Source: Janthinobacterium saanense (GTDB lineage Bacteria > Pseudomonadota > Gammaproteobacteria > Burkholderiales > Burkholderiaceae_D). Taken from it: a stretch of DNA of 64,000 nucleotides. Numbering within the stretch: position 1 is the first letter of the stretch; each line of letters starts with the position of its first letter. Below the pieces are notes generated by a model that searched no databases, had not been told where the DNA came from, and was given only the letters and a program-made list of their open reading frames with translations. The stretch is from NCBI RefSeq assembly GCF_014200675.1, contig NZ_JACHCI010000008.1:153726-217725 (forward strand), read 5' to 3'. Of this stretch, positions 58,363 through 64,000 are shown in pieces. The translations under genes and the position numbers were made by a program.

Positions 58363-59874
58363 ATGTTACGTCCAGTCTTACTACGTCCACTCTTGCTTGC
58401 CGCCTTGCTCGCCGGCATAGGTAGTGCTCACGCGCAATTACCTGAAGCCGTCAGCCTGCTATTGCGTAGCGCGAATATTCCGGAAGACGCCATCGGCGCG
58501 ATTGTCTTGCGCGGCAATACCACCGTGCTGTCGCATGGCGCCGAGCGCAGCATGGAACCGGCGTCCACCATGAAAATCGTCACCACCGCCGTCAGCCTGG
58601 AGCAATTGGGCCCGATCTTCCGGGGCCGCACGGAATTGCGCACCAGCGCCGACGTCATCAATGGCGTGCTGAAAGGTGATTTGATACTGCGCGGTGGCGC
58701 CGATACGGATTTCAATGCCGATGTGCTCGAACACATGCTGCAAACCCTGCGCAACCAGGGCATCACCACCATCAAGGGCGATCTGATACTCGATCGCCAG
58801 CTGTTCCAGCCAGCCCGGCCCGATATCGGTGCGCCGCCCTTCGATGAGTCAAGCGAGTTCCGCTACAACGTCATCCCTGACGCCTTGCTGCTGAACACGA
58901 ATCTGCTCGATATCGAACTGAATTCGACCGAAGGGAAATTGAAACTGCTGATGATGCCGCCGCTGGACAATGTCAGCATCGGCAGCGACATGAAGCTGAT
59001 TAAAGGCAATTGCGCCAGGTGGGAAGATGGCTGGCGCCCGCCCGAATATGTGCGTGGCCCGAACGGCCAGCTGCAAGTGATATTGCACGGCACCTTCCCG
59101 CAAAACTGCAAGAAGGCCACCAGCATCAATGTGCTGGACCGCACGGATTATGCAGACCGCTTGTTCCGTGCCACCTGGAAACGCCTGGGCGGCACGCTGA
59201 TGGGCAGCGTGCGCGAAGCAGCACCGTCAGGAGTTGCCCCCACAGCCGACCCGGTCGGCACACGTATGCTGGCCGATCACGTGGCGCGCGCCCTCCCGGA
59301 AGTATTGCGTGACACTAACAAGAATTCGGACAATACCCTGGCCCGCACCCTGTTTTTCAGCCTGGGCAGCTTGCAAAGCGATGGCTGGCTGGGCAGCCGC
59401 CCCGTCGCCATGGCAGCGCCAGAAGACACGGCAACACGCGCGCGGCAAGTCATCCATGAATGGATGGTTCAGCATAATATCGATGACCAGAGCTTGCAGA
59501 TTGACAACGGCTCTGGCCTGTCGCGCACGGAACGTGTTTCACCGCGCCTGATAGCGGGCGTGCTGCAGGCGATGCAGCAAAGCGTGTGGGCGCCCGAGTT
59601 CCAGTCCAGCCTGCCCATCGCCGCCCTCGACGGCACCATGCGCAAACGCCTGCTGAACAGCCCGGCAGCAGCGCGGGCACGCATCAAAACCGGTAGCTTG
59701 AATAATGTGGTGGCCATCGCCGGCTACGTTCCCGACGCCGACAACCAACTGTGCATCGTGGTCGCCATGATCAACAGCAAGCTGGCAGGCAACGGCAATG
59801 GCCGCGCCATTACCGATGCGCTGATAGACTGGGTCGCCAAAAGCAGCGCCATGCCAGTGATAGCCGGTCAATAA
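58363..59874 (+). CDS. dacB: D-alanyl-D-alanine carboxypeptidase/endopeptidase PBP4 (DacB)
   Basis: 503 residues. GGAGAG precedes the ATG. A signal peptide ends near SAHAQ. The S13 active site is complete: SxxK (Ser68-Lys71 in ASTMK), SDN in NKNSDNTLA and KTG in IKTGSLNN. The long insertion between SxxK and SxN is the normal extra domains of PBP4. It trims D-Ala and cuts cross-bridges in peptidoglycan. Only 8 bp from the spmAB stop, so they share a transcript. Confidence 0.96.
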   Translation: MLRPVLLRPLLLAALLAGIGSAHAQLPEAVSLLLRSANIPEDAIGAIVLRGNTTVLSHGAERSMEPASTMKIVTTAVSLEQLGPIFRGRTELRTSADVINGVLKGDLILRGGADTDFNADVLEHMLQTLRNQGITTIKGDLILDRQLFQPARPDIGAPPFDESSEFRYNVIPDALLLNTNLLDIELNSTEGKLKLLMMPPLDNVSIGSDMKLIKGNCARWEDGWRPPEYVRGPNGQLQVILHGTFPQNCKKATSINVLDRTDYADRLFRATWKRLGGTLMGSVREAAPSGVAPTADPVGTRMLADHVARALPEVLRDTNKNSDNTLARTLFFSLGSLQSDGWLGSRPVAMAAPEDTATRARQVIHEWMVQHNIDDQSLQIDNGSGLSRTERVSPRLIAGVLQAMQQSVWAPEFQSSLPIAALDGTMRKRLLNSPAAARARIKTGSLNNVVAIAGYVPDADNQLCIVVAMINSKLAGNGNGRAITDALIDWVAKSSAMPVIAGQ

Positions 59875-59891
59875 AGAACAGCCATAAAAGC

Positions 59892-59920
59892 AAAAAGCAG
59901 CGCGTAGCGGTGCTTTTTTT
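59892..59920 (+). terminator. Terminator after dacB
   Basis: AAAAAGCA-g-CGC-gta-GCG-g-TGCTTTTTTT forms an imperfect stem ending in seven T, 17 bp after the stop codon. Part of the stem is next to the IS66 remnant. Confidence 0.8.
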
Positions 59921-59949
59921 GTCAGCGGCAAGCCGCGCCACCTAAGCAA

Positions 59950-60096
59950 GGTATTCAGCTTGAACTTGCCGATGGCCATAGACCGGATGACTTTCTCGAC
60001 CAGATTGTTGTGTATCGGCAGCGTGCCCGAGGCGGCATAACGCTCCAGCGCCGGACTTGCCAATTGCTGGCGCAGCGTCCCCTGTTTTTCCCACAT
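59950..60096 (-). pseudogene. IS66 transposase remnant (C-terminal fragment)
   Basis: The minus strand encodes ALERYAASGTLPIHNNLVEK followed by VIRSMAIGKFKLNTL, which matches the conserved IS66 TnpC end (RY...LPIDNN..EN.IRP.A.G...). Only about 49 residues survive, and upstream continuation is out of frame. It marks past insertion between dacB and the phosphoesterase. The 59875-60357 stretch holds only this, the dacB terminator and a Pho-box-like array. Confidence 0.8.
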
Positions 60097-60216
60097 TTGC
60101 TATCGCTTCTCGTGTAACACCTTGCATCTCCTGCATAGATCAATGTAATAGTTTGTCGATAATTATCAGGAATGCATATCGGCGGCGCTTGCAAACTTGC
60201 CATCTTTAGTCACGAC

Positions 60217-60249
60217 GTCACAATACGGTCATAAATCCGTCTCATACTT
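60217..60249 (+). promoter_or_regulatory. Pho-box-like array of three 11-bp repeats
   Basis: GTCACAATACG, GTCATAAATCC and GTCTCATACTT follow each other with an exact 11-bp period at 60217, 60228 and 60239. This period and the GTCATAAAT core match PhoB binding repeats. CATACT at 60243-60248 could be the -10. It is about 110 bp before the phosphoesterase start. PhoB control is inference. Confidence 0.55.
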
Positions 60250-60357
60250 ATGGTTGCAACGCAAAACGTTGTCAATTATGCATTACCTATATTCATTTCG
60301 AATGATCGTGGCGTTGCCTTGACGGCAGCATCACATGTATTCCAGGAGCCTGTCGAT

Positions 60358-62097
60358 ATGTTAATTAATAATAATTCTCTTAAGATTTTATGCGGAAGTG
60401 TTGCGTTAGCGCTCACCGTCGTCGCTTGTAGTTCAGGCGATAGCTCGCCTGTGGCGAGTAGCGGAAATGGATCTCCCACGCCGCCTGTTTCGGCACAGGA
60501 CGCGTTGACAACCACAACGCCGATCAAGCACCTGGTCGTGATCTTCAGTGAAAACCGCTCGTTTGATCATTATTTTGGCACCTATCCCAACGCAGCGAAC
60601 CCGCTCAACGAGCCGGCCTTCAATGCGGCTCCCGGCACTGCCGTGCCGAACAACCTGACGCAAGGCACACTGCTGACGAATAACCCGAATTTCCGCAATC
60701 CGCAAAATAATGCCACTGCTCCCGGTAGCGGTATCAATCCATTCCGTCTGGATCGCAGCCAGGCGAATACCAATGGCCAATCGCACGACTACGCGAACGA
60801 GCAATTGGCCTACAACAATGGCGCGGCCGACCTGTTCCCTGCAAAAACCGGTAACAACGGTGGCGGAAGCGGCACCAAGTTCGGTACACCCGGTCTCGTC
60901 ATGGGCTACTACGATGGCAATACGGTCACGGCACTCTGGAACTACGCCCAGAATTTCGCCATGAGCGACAATATGTACACTGATACGTACGGCCCTTCGA
61001 CGCCGGGCGCACTCGAAGTGGTGTCTGGTCAGACCAATGGCGCCATCCCGGCAAACGGTGCGGCGCAAGGTGACAATGTGATTGCCGACGGGGCTGGTGG
61101 TTTCACGATGAACGGCGACTCCGATCCGGTCGGTGACGCTTGCTCTTCGACCTCCGCCAGCAGCCTCGTGCAAATGAGTTCGAACAACAAGAACATCGGC
61201 GACCTGTTGAATGCCCAAAACATCACCTGGGGTGGTTTCATGGGCGGCTTCAATCTCGCCACCGTCAACGCCAACGGAACAAATGGCTGCAAGCGCAGTA
61301 CGTATTCGAGTGTACTGGCCGCCAACTCGACGGACTATGTGCCTCACCATGCCTGGTTCCAGTATTATCCGACTACGCAAAATCCAGCGCATACCCGTCC
61401 AAGCTCGACTGCTGTGATCGGCGCCACCGATCCGCTCGACAGCACAGCGACTCCAGTGCATCATCAATATGACGTGAATGACTTCTTCGCTGCTGTGTCT
61501 GCAGGTAACTTCCCCTCGGTAAGCTACATCAAGGCGCCCGCCGTCGGCGATGCGCATCCTGGCAATTCCGATCCACTCGATGAACAGGCATTTATCGCCA
61601 ACGTGGTGAACTTCCTGCAACAGCAGCCAGACTGGAAGAATACCGCCGTGGTCGTGACATACGACGACTCGGATGGCTGGTACGACCATGCCTATACGGC
61701 ACCGACCACCTCCTCATTCGACCCCGTGCATGACCAGTTGAACGGTGTGGGTTCCTGCACTTCAAGCGCTGCAAAACAAGGCGTTGGCGTCACCGGCAGT
61801 GCAGTCAACGGCCGTTGCGGCCCTGGCACCCGCGTTCCGTTATTGGTCATTTCGCCTTATGCGAAGGTCAACTATATCGACCATACCCAAGTCACTCAGG
61901 CGTCGATCGTCCAGTTCATCGAGGATAACTGGCTGGGGGGTAAGCGTCTCGGTAACGGTTCACACGATGCAACAACGGGCAGCATCATGAGCCTGTTCAA
62001 TTTCAAACCCGCCAACCCTGCGCCACCAGTCTATATCGACACGACAAGCGGCCTGAAGGTTTCAACACCTCCTGTTGTTAACACCAATCTGAGCTGA
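60358..62097 (+). CDS. Lipoprotein phosphoesterase (phospholipase C/AcpA family)
   Basis: 579 residues from ATG 60358, with AGGAG 10 nt upstream; an earlier ATG at 60250 would put 36 residues before the lipobox. The signal ends in VVAC with Cys24 lipidated. Catalytic core: FSENRSFDHYFGTYP (about 63-77), TYGPSTPGALEVVSG, and TYDDSDGWYDH with metal ligands, as in PF04185 phosphoesterases, which include phospholipase C and acid phosphatase AcpA. It should act on phosphate esters in the periplasm or outer membrane. A Pho-box-like array lies upstream. Codons look less GC-rich than in dacB. Confidence 0.9.
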   Translation: MLINNNSLKILCGSVALALTVVACSSGDSSPVASSGNGSPTPPVSAQDALTTTTPIKHLVVIFSENRSFDHYFGTYPNAANPLNEPAFNAAPGTAVPNNLTQGTLLTNNPNFRNPQNNATAPGSGINPFRLDRSQANTNGQSHDYANEQLAYNNGAADLFPAKTGNNGGGSGTKFGTPGLVMGYYDGNTVTALWNYAQNFAMSDNMYTDTYGPSTPGALEVVSGQTNGAIPANGAAQGDNVIADGAGGFTMNGDSDPVGDACSSTSASSLVQMSSNNKNIGDLLNAQNITWGGFMGGFNLATVNANGTNGCKRSTYSSVLAANSTDYVPHHAWFQYYPTTQNPAHTRPSSTAVIGATDPLDSTATPVHHQYDVNDFFAAVSAGNFPSVSYIKAPAVGDAHPGNSDPLDEQAFIANVVNFLQQQPDWKNTAVVVTYDDSDGWYDHAYTAPTTSSFDPVHDQLNGVGSCTSSAAKQGVGVTGSAVNGRCGPGTRVPLLVISPYAKVNYIDHTQVTQASIVQFIEDNWLGGKRLGNGSHDATTGSIMSLFNFKPANPAPPVYIDTTSGLKVSTPPVVNTNLS

Positions 62098-62164
62098 TAA
62101 TCGGCCGCCTTGCGCACCAGCGGAAGACGGCTTAACAGCAGACACTGCTGCTAATTCTCCAGCC

Positions 62165-62202
62165 AACCCCAAAAAATCCAGCATATCGAATTTTTTGGGG
62201 TT
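62165..62202. repeat. Hairpin between the phosphoesterase and peroxidase genes
   Basis: AACCCCAAAAAAT and ATTTTTTGGGGTT are perfect 13-bp arms with a 12-nt loop. It ends 14 bp before the peroxidase ATG. It could be a terminator of the first gene or a translational control hairpin; no ribosome-binding site is seen between it and the ATG. Confidence 0.75.
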
Positions 62203-62216
62203 TAAACGATACCACC

Positions 62217-63605
62217 ATGCCCACGACATCTTTTCGCCGCTTCGTTCGCCGAGGCTGGTCGATAGCAATCCTCAGCGCCGCGGTGATCTGTATCGCCGCG
62301 ACCATCGCGCAATATTACCGTCCCCAAGCTCTGCCGGAACCGATAGCGCAGCTCGCCGGAAATCTGTTCGGCATCAACCCTCACCCGGTCAAGCTTGTGC
62401 GTCCTCCAGTTATGCAGCTTAGCGCCGTCGCCCTGATTGGCCAGCGCATATTTAACGACCCGACGCTCTCGGCATCAGGCAGGCAATCTTGTGCGTCCTG
62501 CCATAACGCGCAAAACGGATATGGGCCGCCCAATGGACAATCGGTGCAACTTGGCGGCCTGCACCTGGCGACAGCCGGCTTGCGGGCCGTGCCCTCGTTG
62601 GCCTACCTGTATCGCCAGTCTGTATTCGGTATCGGTCCTGAAGCCGGAGAGACCGACACGCCGCCGAATCTCGATCAACTCGCCTCCTCCGCCCTCAATA
62701 CGCCTCGCCAGCAAAAGGCCGCAGACGTCAAGCTGGCGGCACCAGCAATGGTGCCGCAGGGCGGGTTCTTCTGGGACGGCCGTGCGAGCACCCTTCAGGA
62801 CCAGGCAATCGGTCCTTTGACCAATCCGGCCGAGATGGCCAACGTGGACAATGCCGAGGTCGCGCGTAAGTTGGCGAAAGCTGGTTATGGCGCCGAATTG
62901 GCTAAAATTTTCGGTACAGCGGTGACGAAGGACCCGAACTTGTTCGTTTCCGAGGCCATGTTCGCAATCGGCCGTTACCAATTCGAAGATGCTTCGTTTC
63001 ATGCGTTCTCCAGCAAGTACGACTATTGGCTGGAAGGGCATGCACGATTAACGTCGTCGGAACAACGTGGCATGGTGCTTTTCAACGATAAAAACAAGGG
63101 AAATTGCGCCGCGTGCCATTTGAGTCAACCGTCCCAGGATGGTCAGCCACCGCTGTTTACCGATACGCAATACGAAGCGCTGGGAGTTCCCCGTAACCGG
63201 GATTTACCGGCAAATCGTGCTGCAATGTTCTACGACATGGGCATCTGCGGCCCTCTCCGTCGAGATATGGCGACACAATCGCAGTACTGCGGCATGTTCC
63301 TGACCCCGACCCTGCGCAATGCGGCAATGCGAAAAGTCTTCTTCCATAACGGTGTCTATCACGACCTGAAGCAAGTCCTGGATTTTTATAATTTGCGGGC
63401 AACGCAACCCGAAAAAATTTATCCGCACGATAAAAATGGACATGTTCAACAATACGATGACCTACCTGCAAGCGATCACGCCAATATCGACGTCTTCGAT
63501 GCACCGTTCGACAAAAAAGCTGGCGATAAGCCGCCGTTGAACGACGCAGAGATCGCTGACCTTATCGCTTTCTTGAAGATACTTAACGATGGATATAAAC
63601 CATGA
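62217..63605 (+). CDS. Di-haem cytochrome c peroxidase/MauG-family protein
   Basis: 462 residues. One N-terminal membrane anchor (WSIAILSAAVICIAATIAQ), then two c-type haem sites: CASCH (92-96) and CAACH (297-301). The GRASTLQDQAIGPLTNPAEM block and NAAMRKVFFHNGVYHDL carry distal residues typical of bacterial di-haem peroxidases. Such enzymes reduce peroxide or, in MauG, modify a protein or cofactor. It follows the phosphoesterase by 119 bp on the same strand. Confidence 0.92.
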   Translation: MPTTSFRRFVRRGWSIAILSAAVICIAATIAQYYRPQALPEPIAQLAGNLFGINPHPVKLVRPPVMQLSAVALIGQRIFNDPTLSASGRQSCASCHNAQNGYGPPNGQSVQLGGLHLATAGLRAVPSLAYLYRQSVFGIGPEAGETDTPPNLDQLASSALNTPRQQKAADVKLAAPAMVPQGGFFWDGRASTLQDQAIGPLTNPAEMANVDNAEVARKLAKAGYGAELAKIFGTAVTKDPNLFVSEAMFAIGRYQFEDASFHAFSSKYDYWLEGHARLTSSEQRGMVLFNDKNKGNCAACHLSQPSQDGQPPLFTDTQYEALGVPRNRDLPANRAAMFYDMGICGPLRRDMATQSQYCGMFLTPTLRNAAMRKVFFHNGVYHDLKQVLDFYNLRATQPEKIYPHDKNGHVQQYDDLPASDHANIDVFDAPFDKKAGDKPPLNDAEIADLIAFLKILNDGYKP

Positions 63606-63675
63606 TGACTCATCGAGCAGAGAGATATCCGAAGTGGAAGTAATCCCTCTATTTTAAAGCGCTAAAAGCAGAGCT

Positions 63676-63804
63676 TAAGCGGCCAGGCGCAGCTGCTGTT
63701 TGGGTGTGATACTGCCATCTGGGGCCGGTCCGATATATGGGGCCGGCTGATTATCGAGGGTACGAATGAGGAGCTCGGACGGTTTCAGTTGAACGACTTC
63801 AATT
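63676..63804 (-). other. short frame of unknown origin, probable gene fragment
   Basis: The minus strand reads EVVQLKPSELLIRTLDNQP... and ends QLRLAA-stop, with a stop upstream and no start or ribosome-binding site. It has the look of a truncated coding end. I could not identify it. The rest of 63606-63869 holds nothing recognisable. Confidence 0.35.
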
Positions 63805-63869
63805 CATAGAGAATCGTTAAACGCCGGCATTTTTTCATCTGCAGAGCGTGAAATGGGCACCACCAGACG

Positions 63870-63902
63870 AAAAAAAACCCGCCAATTTCTTGACGGGTTT
63901 TT
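63870..63902 (-). terminator. rrn operon terminator
   Basis: On the minus strand CCCGTCAA-GAAA-TTGGCGGG forms an 8-bp stem with one G-T pair and a GAAA loop, followed by eight T. It lies 18 bp after the 5S 3' end. Confidence 0.9.
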
Positions 63903-63920
63903 CTCTACTACGAATAACAA

Positions 63921-64000
63921 GCCTGACAATAACCTACTTTCACACTGGTTGCAGCACTATCATCGGCGCAAAGTTGTTTCACGGTCCTGTTCGGGATGGG
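63921..64000 (-). rRNA. rrf: 5S ribosomal RNA, 3' part (5' end outside the window)
   Basis: The minus strand begins with CCCATCCCGAACAG at the edge and runs through GTGAAACAACTTTGCGCCGATGATAG-type sequence to GAAAGTAGGTTATTGTCAGGC. This is the normal 3' two thirds of a betaproteobacterial 5S rRNA. The missing 5' part is about 35 nt. It is the tail of an rRNA operon entering from the right. Confidence 0.95.

Noticed and set aside
60160..60175. GATAATTATC considered as a Fur box
   Set aside because: Only one short palindrome instead of the three-hexamer Fur arrangement; the neighbouring gene is not iron-related.
60250..60357. Upstream ATG at 60250 as start of the phosphoesterase
   Set aside because: It would place 36 residues before the lipoprotein signal; the ATG at 60358 has AGGAG and gives a normal lipobox.

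Overview
The window reads as a chromosomal segment of a Betaproteobacterium, most likely Burkholderiales/Oxalobacteraceae (Janthinobacterium-, Duganella- or Massilia-like). The grounds are the high GC coding DNA, the gene order murA-hisG-hisD...hisE-hinT-tatABC, an mla operon that contains mlaA, separate hisI and hisE genes, a short-form HisG, and the 5S rRNA sequence at the right edge. The genus is inferred from gene content and order only, without any database search.

Layout. 1-8.8 kb (plus strand): the end of an S9 peptidase, a very long SNF2-family ATPase, a small membrane protein, a secreted DUF885 metalloprotein and a DUF1640-type coiled-coil membrane protein. 8.9-26.3 kb (minus strand): a nearly unbroken co-directional block that reads, in transcription order, mlaF-mlaE-mlaD-mlaA-mlaC-mlaB (outer-membrane lipid asymmetry), an ABC-2 exporter, a BolA-like gene, murA, hisG-hisD-[DNA methyltransferase]-hisC-hisB-hisH-hisA-hisF-hisI-hisE, hinT and tatA-tatB-tatC. 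26.5-32.8 kb (minus): gltB-gltD glutamate synthase. 32.85-33.78 kb: a RAYT-type single-gene mobile element with imperfect inverted ends. 33.8-39 kb (minus): a two-component system and a second SNF2 ATPase. 39.3-43.2 kb (plus): tex, a GNAT acetyltransferase, grxD and ubiX. 43.2-44.0 kb (minus): a small unknown frame and an XRE-type regulator with a likely operator. 44.6-49.6 kb (plus): liuR, isovaleryl-CoA dehydrogenase, thiolase, SDR and a second acyl-CoA dehydrogenase, with LiuR-type palindromes before liuR and liuA. 49.6-49.9 kb: a nested palindrome, a terminator and a repeat pair resembling an IS end.

50.0-59.9 kb is the most suggestive functional neighbourhood. It holds a YihY membrane protein, a Tat-exported LD-carboxypeptidase, a TonB-dependent receptor and an oligopeptide-type binding protein on the minus strand, then a SpmA-SpmB fusion followed after 8 bp by a PBP4-type DD-carboxypeptidase (dacB) on the plus strand. 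The receptor and the binding protein each have an upstream copy of the same two-block 42-bp sequence. I suggest, as inference, a murein-peptide or peptide trimming and scavenging locus. 59.9-63.9 kb: a lipoprotein phosphoesterase preceded by a Pho-box-like array and a di-haem peroxidase, flanked by an IS66 remnant and an unidentified broken frame. The window ends in the 3' part of a minus-strand 5S rRNA gene, the tail of an rrn operon.

No CRISPR array, tRNA gene, prophage or recognisable defence island was found.
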